Below are positions 1 to 8,676 of a DNA stretch of 64,000 nucleotides, piece after piece. The translations under genes were made by a program, and so were the position numbers. The stretch is from Chelatococcus caeni. GTDB lineage: Bacteria; Pseudomonadota; Alphaproteobacteria; Rhizobiales; Beijerinckiaceae. The notes under the pieces are model-generated. The model saw nothing but the letters and a program-made list of their open reading frames with translations. It did not search any database and was not told the origin of the DNA. Position 1 is the stretch's first letter, and each line of letters begins with the position of its first letter. The stretch covers positions 186,001 to 250,000 of the forward strand of contig NZ_JACIEN010000001.1 of NCBI RefSeq assembly GCF_014196925.1, written 5' to 3'.

Positions 1-351
1 CTCGTCGAGGAAGCGCTTGACATGCGGGGCGATGTGCATGCGCCCGAAGGAGGTCGGCGCCGAGACGCGCAGCACGCCGCGCGCCGTCTCCGCGCCGCTC
101 GTCGCCCAGCCCTCCGCCTCCTCCACCGCGGCGAGGATGGCGACGACCCGCTCGTAGAAGCCCTGGCCGATGTCCGTCAGCGCGATCTGGCGCGTCGTAC
201 GCTGCAGGAGACGCACGCCGAGCCGCTCCTCCAGCCGCCGGATGCGTTTGGAGATGACGGCCGGCGACAGGCCGAGCTCTCGGCCGGCCGCCGACATGCC
301 CTTGGCCGCGACGACGCGGGCAAAGACGTCGAGATCGCCGAGATGGTCCAC
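1..351 (-). CDS. LysR-family transcriptional regulator, N-terminal part (runs off the window)
   Basis: The reading frame starts at a GTG (351) and encodes a LysR-type winged helix-turn-helix: VDHLGDLDVFARVVAAKGMS, then AAGRELGLSPAVISKRIRRL, then EERLGVRLLQRTTRQ. The start of the effector-binding domain (GVLRVSAPTSFG) is present, and the C-terminal two thirds lie beyond base 1. The gene is divergent from glcDEF with about 310 bp between them, so control of the glycolate operon is an inference from position. The ATG at 356 is out of frame. The family assignment is secure; the regulated target is not. Confidence 0.88.
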   Translation of the reverse strand, partial: MDHLGDLDVFARVVAAKGMSAAGRELGLSPAVISKRIRRLEERLGVRLLQRTTRQIALTDIGQGFYERVVAILAAVEEAEGWATSGAETARGVLRVSAPTSFGRMHIAPHVKRFLDE

Positions 352-482
352 CGCATGCCCCCAACTTTTTCCGAAAGCGAAACAATCTTGCTGCTTTCAG
401 TCGCGCTGGCAAAGGATTGTCAATCGATTAAAGTGATTCTCGATAAGGTTTGCTGTGCAGGTTGTACGGAGCAGGTGGGCTT

Positions 483-626
483 GATCCCTCCCCTTGAGGG
501 GAGGGTGGATCGGTCCGAAGGACCGAGACGGGTGGGTTCCCGCCGGGAACAACGCTCACCGTCTCGGGCGCCAGGCCCCTCCGTCGCTGCTGCGCAGCGC
601 CACCTCCCCCCGTGCGGGGGAGGATC
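483..626. repeat. Palindromic intergenic repeat (CTCCCC-TTGA-GGGGAG type)
   Basis: This fills most of the non-coding gap between the LysR gene and glcD. It holds a perfect palindrome CCCTCCCC-TTGA-GGGGAGGG (486-505) and a second hairpin CCTCCCCCC-GTGC-GGGGGAGG (603-624). The outer parts of the two also complement each other. Similar G/C hairpins occur at about 12.32-12.43 kb and 42.53 kb, so this is a dispersed repeat family. It may act as a transcription boundary or be a passive REP-like element. Confidence 0.65.
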
Positions 627-661
627 ACATGGTGCTCTCTCGGGCACGCAGGGAGGATGCC

Positions 662-2098
662 GTGACGACCATCGCTTTTCCCGCGCCGGATGCGGCGGTT
701 CTGGGGCGGCGCGAGGCCATCATCGCCGGCCTTGCGCGCCTGCTGCCGGCCGAGGCGGTCATCACCTCCGAGGATGAGCGCCGCGCCTTCGAGACCGATG
801 CCCTCACCGCCTACCGTCAGATGCCGCTCGCGGTTGTCCTGCCCTCGACGACGGAGGAGGTCGCGGCCGTGCTGCGCTTCTGCCATGCCGAGGGCGTCAA
901 GGTGGTGCCGCGCGGGGCCGGCACCTCGCTCGCCGGCGGTGCGATCCCCCAGGAGGATGCGGTCGTCCTCGGCATCGCCAAGATGAACCGCGTGATCGAC
1001 ATCGATTTCGTCAACCGCACGGCGCGCGTCCAGGCCGGCATCACCAATCTCGCCATCAGCCAGGCGGTGGCGCACGAGGGCTTCTTCTATGCGCCGGATC
1101 CCTCGTCCCAGCTCGCCTGCACGATCGCCGGCAACATCGCCATGAATTCGGGCGGCGCCCACTGCCTCAAGTACGGTGTCACCACCAACAACCTGCTCGG
1201 CGTCACCATGGTGCTGCTCGACGGCACGGTTATCGAGATCGGCGGCGCCCATCTCGACGCGCCGGGCTATGACATGCTCGGCCTCGTCTGCGGTTCGGAA
1301 GGCCAGCTCGGCGTGATCACGGAGGCGACCGTGCGCATCCTGCGCCAGGCGGAGGGCGCGCGCCCGGCGCTGATGGGCTTCGATTCGGTGGAGACGGCGG
1401 GCGCCTGCGTCGCGGCCATCATCGGGGCCGGCATCATCCCCGTGGCGCTCGAATTCATGGACCGGCCGGCCATCAAGGTGTGCGAGGCCTTCGCCCATGC
1501 GGGTTATCCGCTCGACGTCGAGGCGCTGCTCATCATCGAGGTGGAGGGCTCGGAGGCCGAGATCGAGGACGCGCTGAAGCGCATCGTCGCCATCGCCGAA
1601 CGCTTCTCGCCCAAGGCGCTGCGCGTCTCGCGCTCGGAAGCCGAGAGCGCCGCCATCTGGAAGGGCCGCAAGTCCGCCTTCGGCGCCATGGGCCGCATCG
1701 CCGATTATCTGTGCATGGACGGCACCATCCCGACCGGCCAGTTGCCCCATGTGCTGAAGCGCATCAGCGAGATCTGCACCGGCTACGGCCTCGGCGTCGC
1801 CAACATCTTCCATGCCGGGGACGGCAACCTGCACCCGCTCGTGCTCTACGACATCAACAAGCCGGGCGAGCTCGAGAAGGCGGAGGCGGCCGGTGCCGAC
1901 ATCCTCAAGCTCTGCGTCGAGGTGGGCGGCTGCCTCACCGGCGAGCACGGCGTCGGCATCGAGAAGCGCGATCTCATGCGGCACCAGTATTCCGAGGTCG
2001 ATCTCGTGCAGCAGATGCGCATCCGCGGCGTCTTCGATCCGGCGTGGCTGCTCAATCCGGCCAAGGTCTTCCCGCTCGACGGTCGGGTGGTGCAATGA
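662..2098 (+). CDS. glcD: Glycolate oxidase subunit GlcD (FAD-linked)
   Basis: FAD-binding catalytic subunit of glycolate oxidase, which oxidises glycolate to glyoxylate. A PCMH-type FAD domain is seen with PRGAGTSLAGG (about residues 83-93) and SSQLACTIAGNIAMNSGG. The C-terminal FAD-oxidase domain has FHAGDGNLHP (about 382) and GEHGVGIEKRD (about 426). The GTG at 662 is preferred because GGGAGG lies 5 bases upstream. An in-frame ATG at 629 has no good ribosome site. The length, 478 aa, fits the family. Its stop overlaps the glcE start by 4 bp, indicating translational coupling. A D-lactate dehydrogenase-type activity cannot be excluded, but the glcDEF order favours glycolate. Confidence 0.93.
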   Translation: MTTIAFPAPDAAVLGRREAIIAGLARLLPAEAVITSEDERRAFETDALTAYRQMPLAVVLPSTTEEVAAVLRFCHAEGVKVVPRGAGTSLAGGAIPQEDAVVLGIAKMNRVIDIDFVNRTARVQAGITNLAISQAVAHEGFFYAPDPSSQLACTIAGNIAMNSGGAHCLKYGVTTNNLLGVTMVLLDGTVIEIGGAHLDAPGYDMLGLVCGSEGQLGVITEATVRILRQAEGARPALMGFDSVETAGACVAAIIGAGIIPVALEFMDRPAIKVCEAFAHAGYPLDVEALLIIEVEGSEAEIEDALKRIVAIAERFSPKALRVSRSEAESAAIWKGRKSAFGAMGRIADYLCMDGTIPTGQLPHVLKRISEICTGYGLGVANIFHAGDGNLHPLVLYDINKPGELEKAEAAGADILKLCVEVGGCLTGEHGVGIEKRDLMRHQYSEVDLVQQMRIRGVFDPAWLLNPAKVFPLDGRVVQ

Positions 2099-3315
2099 CG
2101 CTGCCAAGGTCCGCCACCATCTCCGAGACGGTGCTGACGCCCGAGAACGAACAGGAGGCGGCCGCGCTCGTCGCGGCCTGCGCGGCGGCCGCTCGCCCGC
2201 TCGTCATCCGCGGCGGCGGCACGAAGGCGGCCGTCGGCCGGCCGGTGAATGCCGAGGCGACGCTGTCGACCAAGGCGCTCACCGGCATCACGCTCTACGA
2301 GCCGGCCGAGCTCGTCATCGCCGCCCGCGCCGGGACGCCGCTCGCGGAGATCGAGCGCACGCTGGCGGAGCGCGGCCAGATGCTGCCCTTCGAGCCGGCG
2401 GATGCACGCGTGCTGCTCGGCAGCGAGGGCGAGGCGACGGTCGGCGGGCTCGCCGCAACCAATCTCTCCGGTCCACGCCGCATCATGGCCGGGGCCTGCC
2501 GCGATGCCATGATCGGCGTGCGCTTCGTCAACGGGCGCGGCGAGGTGGTGAAGTCGGGCGGGCGGGTGATGAAGAACGTCACCGGCCTCGATCTCGTCAA
2601 GCTCGCCGCCGGCGCGTGGGGCACGCTCGGGCTCCTGACGGAGGTCACCTTCAAGGTGCAGCCCAAGGCCGAGCGCTCGGCGACCCTCGCCATCGACGGC
2701 CTCGACGATGCGCGCGGCGTCGATGCGCTCAATGCGGCGCTCGGCTCGCCCTTCGAGATCACCGGCGCGGCGCACCTGCCGGCCGGCCTTGCCGGCGAGC
2801 GGGCGCGCACCGTCCTGCGCATCGAGGGCTTCTCGCCGTCGGTGGACTATCGCGTCGGCGAATTGCGCCATCTCCTTGCCGCCTACGGCCCCGCCGAGCG
2901 CATCGTCGACGCAGCCGAGGCGCGGCGCCTGTGGCAGGATGTGCGCGACGTCCGCTTCCTCGCCGAGCCGCGCGAGCATGCCGTCTGGCGGCTGTCCACG
3001 GTGCCGACGGCCGGCCCGCGCGTCGTCGCGGCCGTTGCCGGCCTGGGCGATGCCCGCTTCTTCTTCGACTGGGGCGGCGGCCTCGTCTGGCTGTCGGTGC
3101 CGGCGGCGGGGGACTGTGGCGCCGCGATGATCCGCGAAGCGCTTGCCCCGCACGGCGGCCACGCCACCTTGTGGCGCGCGCCGGCCGATATCCGGGCGGC
3201 GCTCCAGCCCTTCCAGCCGCTCGCCGCGCCGCTGATGCGCGTGAGCGAGGGCGTGAAGCGCGCCGTCGACCCTGCCGGGATTTTCGAGCCCGGCCGCATG
3301 TATGCCGGGATCTAG
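2095..3315 (+). CDS. glcE: Glycolate oxidase subunit GlcE (FAD-binding)
   Basis: Second FAD-binding subunit of glycolate oxidase, 406 aa. The N-terminal PCMH FAD domain shows RPLVIRGGGTKAAVG and later GGLAATNLSGPRR, followed by SGGRVMKNVTGLDLVKLAAG. The C-terminal half is shorter than in GlcD, as expected. It starts with ATG inside the glcD stop (ATGA overlap) and ends in TAG directly abutting the glcF ATG. The three genes therefore form one tightly coupled operon. Confidence 0.92.
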   Translation: MTLPRSATISETVLTPENEQEAAALVAACAAAARPLVIRGGGTKAAVGRPVNAEATLSTKALTGITLYEPAELVIAARAGTPLAEIERTLAERGQMLPFEPADARVLLGSEGEATVGGLAATNLSGPRRIMAGACRDAMIGVRFVNGRGEVVKSGGRVMKNVTGLDLVKLAAGAWGTLGLLTEVTFKVQPKAERSATLAIDGLDDARGVDALNAALGSPFEITGAAHLPAGLAGERARTVLRIEGFSPSVDYRVGELRHLLAAYGPAERIVDAAEARRLWQDVRDVRFLAEPREHAVWRLSTVPTAGPRVVAAVAGLGDARFFFDWGGGLVWLSVPAAGDCGAAMIREALAPHGGHATLWRAPADIRAALQPFQPLAAPLMRVSEGVKRAVDPAGIFEPGRMYAGI

Positions 3316-4635
3316 ATGCAGACCAACTTTCGCCCCGAGCAGCTGACGACCCCTGAGATGCAGGAATCTGAAAAGATCCTGCGCACCTGCGTGCACTGCG
3401 GCTTCTGCACGGCGACCTGCCCCACCTATCTCCTGCTCGGCGACGAGCTCGATTCCCCGCGCGGGCGCATCTACCTCATCAAGGAGATGCTGGAGAGCGG
3501 CAAGCCGGCGACGCAGGAGGTGACGAAGCACGTCGACCGCTGCCTGTCGTGCCTGTCGTGCATGACGACCTGCCCCTCGGGCGTCCATTACATGCACCTC
3601 GTCGACCACGCCCGCGCCCATATCGAGGAGACCTACCGGCGCCCGTGGCACGACAGGCTGGTGCGCACGCTGCTCGCCGCCGTGCTGCCCTATCCCGCCC
3701 GTTTCCGCGCCGCCCTGATCGCCGCGCGCCTCGCAAAGCCCTTGCGTGGCACCGTCGCGCGCCTGCCGGGCGTCGGCGCGAGGCTTTCGGCGATGCTGGA
3801 GCTCGCGCCCGCCGCCTTGCCTGCCGGGGAGAGCGAATACCGCACCGTCCATCCGGCCGAGGGGCCACGGCGCGGACGGGTCGCCCTGCTGTCCGGCTGC
3901 GCCCAGCCGGTGCTCGACCCCGGCATCAACGCCGCCACCATCCGCCTGCTCAACCGCCACGGGGTCGAGGTGGTGCTGGCGGAAGGGGAGGGCTGCTGCG
4001 GCGCGCTCGTCCATCACATGGGGCGCGAGGCGGCGGGCCATGCCTTCGCACGGCGCAACATCGACGCCTGGACGCGCGAGATCGAGGGGGGCGGGCTCGA
4101 CGCCATCATCATCACGGCCTCGGGCTGCGGCACCACGATCAAGGACTACGGCTTCATGTTCCGCGACGATCCGGCCTATGCCGACAAGGCCCGCCGGGTG
4201 TCGGAGCTCGCGAAGGACATCACCGAATATCTCGCCACGCTGCCGCTCGCGCCGCAGACCGACGTAGGTAATCTCACCGTCGCCTATCACTCCGCCTGCT
4301 CCATGCAGCACGGCCAGCAGATCCGCGAGGAGCCGAAGAAATTGCTGCGCAAGGCGGGCTTTGCCGTGAAGGACGTGCCGGAAGGCCACATCTGCTGCGG
4401 CTCGGCCGGTACCTACAACATCCTGCAGCCCGAGATCGCCGGGCAGCTGAGAGAACGCAAGGTCGACAACATCGAGAGGACCGGCGCGACCATCGTCGCG
4501 ACCGGCAACATCGGCTGCATGACGCAGATCGGCAAGGGCTTCGCCGACCGCGGCCGGCCGGTTCCCGTCGTGCATACGGTGGAGCTCATCGACTGGGCGA
4601 CCGGCGGCCCGCGCCCGCGCGCGCTGGCGGGATGA
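3316..4635 (+). CDS. glcF: Glycolate oxidase iron-sulfur subunit GlcF
   Basis: Iron-sulfur subunit that carries electrons from the flavin subunits to the respiratory chain. Two 4Fe-4S ferredoxin motifs are visible, CVHCGFCTATCP (residues 26-37) and CLSCLSCMTTCP (76-87). Two cysteine-rich CCG domains follow, with GEGCCGALVHHMG and GHICCGSAGTYN. The length is 439 aa. Its ATG immediately follows the glcE stop with no spacer, so translation probably depends on the upstream gene. Confidence 0.94.
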   Translation: MQTNFRPEQLTTPEMQESEKILRTCVHCGFCTATCPTYLLLGDELDSPRGRIYLIKEMLESGKPATQEVTKHVDRCLSCLSCMTTCPSGVHYMHLVDHARAHIEETYRRPWHDRLVRTLLAAVLPYPARFRAALIAARLAKPLRGTVARLPGVGARLSAMLELAPAALPAGESEYRTVHPAEGPRRGRVALLSGCAQPVLDPGINAATIRLLNRHGVEVVLAEGEGCCGALVHHMGREAAGHAFARRNIDAWTREIEGGGLDAIIITASGCGTTIKDYGFMFRDDPAYADKARRVSELAKDITEYLATLPLAPQTDVGNLTVAYHSACSMQHGQQIREEPKKLLRKAGFAVKDVPEGHICCGSAGTYNILQPEIAGQLRERKVDNIERTGATIVATGNIGCMTQIGKGFADRGRPVPVVHTVELIDWATGGPRPRALAG

Positions 4636-4640
4636 AGCCG

Positions 4641-4698
4641 GTCGGGCGCTCAAAACCCGACCTCTCGTTTTCGTTACCGGGTGCCCGTGTTTCGGGCA
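4641..4698 (+). terminator. Two short hairpins after glcF, probable terminator
   Basis: Just after the glcF stop lie GTCGGG (4641-4646) pairing with CCCGAC (4656-4661), followed by CTCTCGTTTTCG. A second hairpin, TGCCCG-TGTTT-CGGGCA, spans 4682-4698. The T-run is weak, so termination efficiency is uncertain. Confidence 0.4.
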
Positions 4699-4782
4699 TC
4701 GTCTTGCCGGCTGTCTTCTGTCGCCACGCGTAATTTATGTTAAAATAAATAAAAACTAGAGGGCTGCGACCGGGAGGGTGCG

Positions 4783-5448
4783 ATGGCTGACGCCGTCGAG
4801 TGGTCGATCAGGGCTCGTTTCTTCGTCAACTTCAACTGCGCCCACGACTGCCCCTACCAGTTCGATATGCTGCCTTCTCACGGCCCGTGCCGTGGCGTGG
4901 CTGCCTTCGAGATCGACGAGGGCCGGTACGGTTCCGTTGCGCTCGACCGCCTCAAGGCCGTCGTCGCCTTCTCCTGGCCGGGCGCCATCAGCGAGGGCGG
5001 CGGCCAGGTGCTCACCGTCATCGATGAACGGGCCGCCCCCGACCAGCGGGCCGCCCTCATGCGCATCATGGGCGGCGAGGATGCCAGCCCCGGCGCTGAT
5101 TTCTTCCGCATCTTCGCGGCCACCGTCGAGACGCGGCACGGGCCGCTGTTTTCGGCCATCGAGTTCGAGATCGATATCGATCAGCGCCGCGCCGCCGTCG
5201 TCGTTCCGGGCGTCATCGACAGCCGGGGCGAGCCGCTCCACGACGGGTCGGGCCGTGTCCGCCGCGTGCGCGTCGACATGCCGGAGGGTTTCGAGCACCG
5301 GCAGGCCGAGGTCGGGCGCGGCTGGACGCGCATGTCCGGTCCCATGCCCATGCGCCTCACGGATGCCCACGGCCTTTTCGCCCGCCTCGACCTGTCCGCC
5401 GACCCTGCCCCTCGCCCCGTCCCGACAGTGGCCGAGAGCACGCCATGA
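4783..5448 (+). CDS. DUF1326 domain-containing protein
   Basis: A 221-aa soluble protein without a signal peptide. It begins with WSIRARFFVNFNCAHDCPYQ and has the DUF1326 hallmark Cys residues (FNCAHDCPYQF, SHGPCRGV) and the central GRYGSVALDRLKAV segment. The function of the family is unknown. It is usually encoded beside a DUF2182 membrane protein, as here, where the next gene starts inside its stop codon (ATGA at 5445-5448). The upstream gap is A+T-rich (TTATGTTAAAATAAATAAAA around 4734-4754) and likely holds the promoter. GGGAGG lies before the ATG. Confidence 0.85.
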   Translation: MADAVEWSIRARFFVNFNCAHDCPYQFDMLPSHGPCRGVAAFEIDEGRYGSVALDRLKAVVAFSWPGAISEGGGQVLTVIDERAAPDQRAALMRIMGGEDASPGADFFRIFAATVETRHGPLFSAIEFEIDIDQRRAAVVVPGVIDSRGEPLHDGSGRVRRVRVDMPEGFEHRQAEVGRGWTRMSGPMPMRLTDAHGLFARLDLSADPAPRPVPTVAESTP

Positions 5449-6395
5449 GCAACGGACGGATTGTCTCCCTCGAGAGCGTGCTGAAGCGCGACAGGGCGGT
5501 CGTCATCGCCACCCTCACGGTCGTCGTCCTCCTCGCCTGGGCCTATCTGGCGTGGCTGGCAGCGGCCATGGACCACGGCGGCATGGATCACGCCGGCATG
5601 GATCATGGCAACATGGGCCACACCATGCCCGCCGCGCCGGGCACGGAGGCGCCGACGGGTAGCCACGCCGGCATGGACATGAGCGGCACCATGGACAAGA
5701 CCATGGATAAAACCATGGACATGGGCGGCATGGACATGGGGACGCCGAAGGCGCCGCTCGCACCCGCCCTCGCGCCGTGGCGGCCGGGCGAGGCGGCGCT
5801 GATGGCCACGATGTGGTTCGTGATGATGGTGGGCATGATGCTGCCGTCGGCCGCTCCCATGCTGCTGCTCTATGCGCGCGTCGGCCGGCAGGCCGAGGCC
5901 TCGGGCAAGCCTTTCGCCGCCACCGGCTGGTTCGCGGGCGGCTATCTCGCCGCCTGGGCGCTGTTCTCGCTTCTCGCCACGACCGCGCAATGGACGCTGC
6001 AGAGCCTGGCGCTGCTCACGCCGATGGCGGCGCTCGCGAGTCGCGGCATGGGCGGGCTCGTGCTGATCGCGGCCGGGCTCTACCAGTTCACGCCGCTGAA
6101 GGGCGCCTGCCTCAGCAAATGCCGCTCTCCTCTCGTGTTCATCCAGTCGCGCGGCGGCTTCCGGCGTGATCCCGGCGGGGCCTTCGCGCTCGGGCTGCGG
6201 CACGGCCTCTACTGCATCGGCTGCTGCGTGGCGCTGATGGTTCTCCTGTTCGTCGGCGGCGTGATGAACCTGCTGTGGGTGGCGGGGCTCGCCATCCTGG
6301 TGCTCGGCGAGAAGGTGCTGCCGTTCGGCGCGCTGCTGGCGCGCGTGGCCGGTGCGGCCCTTATCGCGGCGGGCGCGTGGCTGCTCGCGACCTGA
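5445..6395 (+). CDS. DUF2182 integral membrane protein with Met/His-rich loop
   Basis: A 316-aa membrane protein. A first membrane helix (about residues 22-42, VVIATLTVVVLLAWAYLAWL) is followed by a loop of about 60 residues packed with MDHGG/MDHAG/MDHGN and MDMGG-type repeats. The DUF2182 core then begins with MWFVMMVGMMLPSAAPMLLL and contains a CLSKC pair and the HGLYCIGCCVALM segment. Repeated Met-Asp-His motifs resemble copper- or silver-binding sequences of copper-handling proteins, so a metal-related membrane role is inferred. The reaction is unknown. It is translationally coupled to the DUF1326 gene. Confidence 0.85.
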   Translation: MSNGRIVSLESVLKRDRAVVIATLTVVVLLAWAYLAWLAAAMDHGGMDHAGMDHGNMGHTMPAAPGTEAPTGSHAGMDMSGTMDKTMDKTMDMGGMDMGTPKAPLAPALAPWRPGEAALMATMWFVMMVGMMLPSAAPMLLLYARVGRQAEASGKPFAATGWFAGGYLAAWALFSLLATTAQWTLQSLALLTPMAALASRGMGGLVLIAAGLYQFTPLKGACLSKCRSPLVFIQSRGGFRRDPGGAFALGLRHGLYCIGCCVALMVLLFVGGVMNLLWVAGLAILVLGEKVLPFGALLARVAGAALIAAGAWLLAT

Positions 6396-6851
6396 TCAGC
6401 GCCGTTCGCGGAAGAAGTCCTTGAGCAGGCGCGCGGCCTCGCTCTCGCGGATGCCGCCGTAGACCTCCGGCGCGTGGTGGCAGGTGGGGGAGGCATAGAG
6501 CCTGACGCCGTTCTCGACGGCGCCGCCCTTCGGATCGCCGGCGCCGAAATAGAGCCGGCGGATGCGGGCGAAGGAAATGGCGGCCGCGCACATGGGGCAC
6601 GGCTCCAGCGTCACGTAGAGGTCGCAGCCGGTGAGCCGCTCGTCGGCCAGCACGCCGCAGGCCGCGCGGATGGCGAGCATCTCGGCATGGGCGGACGGGT
6701 CGTTGAGCTCGCGCGTACGGTTGCCGGCGCGGGCGAGCACGAGGCCGTCGCGGACGACGACCGCGCCGACCGGCACCTCGCCGCGCGCCGCCGCCGCCTC
6801 GGCCTCGGCGAGGGCGATGGCCATCGCATCCGTGCGCGCGCTGTTATTCAT
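6396..6851 (-). CDS. tadA: tRNA-specific adenosine deaminase TadA
   Basis: Converts wobble adenosine 34 to inosine in tRNA-Arg(ACG). The zinc deaminase signature is complete, with HAE (His55, catalytic Glu57) and PCPMC (Cys85, Cys88). The length is 151 aa from the ATG at 6851. A longer frame starting at 6890 would add a non-conserved leader. It is divergent from the pseudouridine synthase gene, with 56 bp between the start codons. A general nucleoside deaminase is the only realistic alternative. Confidence 0.9.
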   Translation of the reverse strand: MNNSARTDAMAIALAEAEAAAARGEVPVGAVVVRDGLVLARAGNRTRELNDPSAHAEMLAIRAACGVLADERLTGCDLYVTLEPCPMCAAAISFARIRRLYFGAGDPKGGAVENGVRLYASPTCHHAPEVYGGIRESEAARLLKDFFRERR

Positions 6852-6907
6852 GTCGAAGCCCGATGCTCCTCCTCGCTTCGCTGCCTGCACTCTGCTATCA
6901 CCGCGCC

Positions 6908-8665
6908 ATGAACGACAAGTCTGATGATCATCGCGGCCCGCGCCGCACCGGCGGCAAGGGTCCGGCCGGGAGAGGCCCGGCGGGCAAGCGCCCGGCTGGC
7001 AAGGGTTATGCCGGCAAGGGGCCTGCCGGTAAAGGTCCCGCCGGCAAGAGTTTCGCTGACCGGGGAGCCGGCGACAGGGCGCCTCGCCGCCCCGCCGGTG
7101 AGGAGGGCGACCGCCCCCTGATGCGCAAGGCGCGCCCCGGACGCGAGGAAATGCGCGATGCCGCGCCGCGCCGGCCGGCGCGAGCCGCGGCCCAGCGCGA
7201 GGTCCTGCCCGATCGCGACGGGCGCCAGCGCATCGCCAAGATCATGGCGCGCGCCGGCGTCGCCTCGCGCCGGGATGCGGAGGAGATCATCCGCGCCGGG
7301 CGCGTCGCCGTGAACGGCAAGGCCATCGACACGCCGGCGACGCTGATCGGCCCCGAGGACCGGGTGACGATCGACGGAACGCCGATGCCGACGCGCGAGC
7401 GCACGCGCCTGTGGCTCTACCACAAGACGCGCGGCCTCGTGACGACGGCGCGTGACCCGGAAGGACGGCCGACGGTCTTCGACGCCCTGCCGCAGGATCT
7501 GCCGCGCGTCGTCGCCATCGGCCGGCTCGACATCAATACCGAGGGGCTGCTGCTCATCACCAACGACGGCGGCCTCGCGCGCGTCCTCGCCCATCCCGAC
7601 ACCGGCTGGCTGCGGCGCTATCGCGTGCGCGCCTATGGTGAGACGGACCAGGCGGCGCTCGATCGCCTCGCCGACGGCGTCACCATCGAGGGCATGCACT
7701 ACGGCCCCGTCGAGGCGCGGCTCGAGCGCCAGCAGGGCGACAACGTCTGGCTGACGCTCGGCCTGCGCGAGGGCAAGAACCGCGAGGTCAAGCGCATCCT
7801 CGAGCACCTCGGGCTCCGCGTGAACCGGCTCATCCGCGTCTCCTTCGGCCCCTTCCAACTCGGCGACCTCGGCGAGGGGGCCGTCGAGGAGGTGCGCACG
7901 CGCGTGCTGAAGGACCAGCTCGGCGACAAGCTGGCGGCGGAAGCGGGAACGGACTTCGAGGCGCCGGTCTTCGCGCCGGACACCGACATCGTCGAGCGGC
8001 CGGGACGAACCCGCAGGCCGGCGGACGCCCGCCGCGCCCCCGCGGCGGAGCCGAAGGAGGCTGCACGGCGGGAGGAGACGAAGGGCCGCAGCGTGTGGCG
8101 TGCCGACGAGGGCACGGGCGGCCGTGCGCGTCCGCCGCGCCGCGGGGCCGACCCCAGGGCCGAGCGCCAGGCGAGCGCGGAGAAGGAACATGCCCGTGCC
8201 GGCCGCATCGCCGACGCCCGCGGCCGCAAGGTGCTGGTCGAGCGCATCGTGAGCCACGCCGAGGAGCCGGCGCGCGAGGCACCCCTGCCGCGCCGCCGCG
8301 GGCCGGCGGAGGGCGGACGCGCAGGTCGCGGTGGTGCCGACCGGGCATGGACCGACGACAGGCCGCCGCGTCGTCCGACCGGTGACCGTCCCGCGCCGCG
8401 CGGCCGCGCCGGCGCGGCCGCGCGGTTCGACAGGAGCGGCGACGAGCGGTCCGACAGGCCGGCTGGCGGAAAGCGGCCGGGCAAGTCCTTCGGAACCAAG
8501 TCCTTCGGCGCCAAGCCCTTCGGCGGCAAGCCTTCGGGTGCCAGGCCCTTCGGCGGCAAACCCACTGGCGGCAAGCCGGCCGGTGAAAGGCCCGGCGGCA
8601 AGCCCGGCGGGCGTCCGCCGCGTCCCGGCGGCCCGCGCAAGCCGTCCGGCCCGCGCAGGGGCTGA
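6908..8665 (+). CDS. RluB/RsuA-family rRNA pseudouridine synthase with long low-complexity tails
   Basis: Isomerises a uridine in rRNA, probably the RluB target in 23S rRNA. An S4 RNA-binding domain (QRIAKIMARAGVASRRDAEE, about residues 98-145) precedes the catalytic domain with GRLDINTEGLLL (catalytic Asp at about 210). The core of about 260 aa lies within a 585-aa protein. The N-terminal 70 or so residues repeat GKGPAG/GKRPAG units. The C-terminal region of about 240 residues is Arg/Gly/Pro-rich and ends in KSFG/KPFGG/KPSG repeats. Such basic tails are common in alphaproteobacterial members and presumably bind RNA. It is followed closely by rsmD. Confidence 0.88.
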   Translation: MNDKSDDHRGPRRTGGKGPAGRGPAGKRPAGKGYAGKGPAGKGPAGKSFADRGAGDRAPRRPAGEEGDRPLMRKARPGREEMRDAAPRRPARAAAQREVLPDRDGRQRIAKIMARAGVASRRDAEEIIRAGRVAVNGKAIDTPATLIGPEDRVTIDGTPMPTRERTRLWLYHKTRGLVTTARDPEGRPTVFDALPQDLPRVVAIGRLDINTEGLLLITNDGGLARVLAHPDTGWLRRYRVRAYGETDQAALDRLADGVTIEGMHYGPVEARLERQQGDNVWLTLGLREGKNREVKRILEHLGLRVNRLIRVSFGPFQLGDLGEGAVEEVRTRVLKDQLGDKLAAEAGTDFEAPVFAPDTDIVERPGRTRRPADARRAPAAEPKEAARREETKGRSVWRADEGTGGRARPPRRGADPRAERQASAEKEHARAGRIADARGRKVLVERIVSHAEEPAREAPLPRRRGPAEGGRAGRGGADRAWTDDRPPRRPTGDRPAPRGRAGAAARFDRSGDERSDRPAGGKRPGKSFGTKSFGAKPFGGKPSGARPFGGKPTGGKPAGERPGGKPGGRPPRPGGPRKPSGPRRG

Positions 8666-8676
8666 GGGGCGGCGCC

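Noticed and set aside
428-2107. A 559-codon minus-strand frame and similar long antisense frames elsewhere (for example 17714-21475)
   Set aside because: They mirror strongly conserved genes (glcD, ileS) and have His/Asp/Arg-rich composition typical of the antisense of G+C-rich genes.
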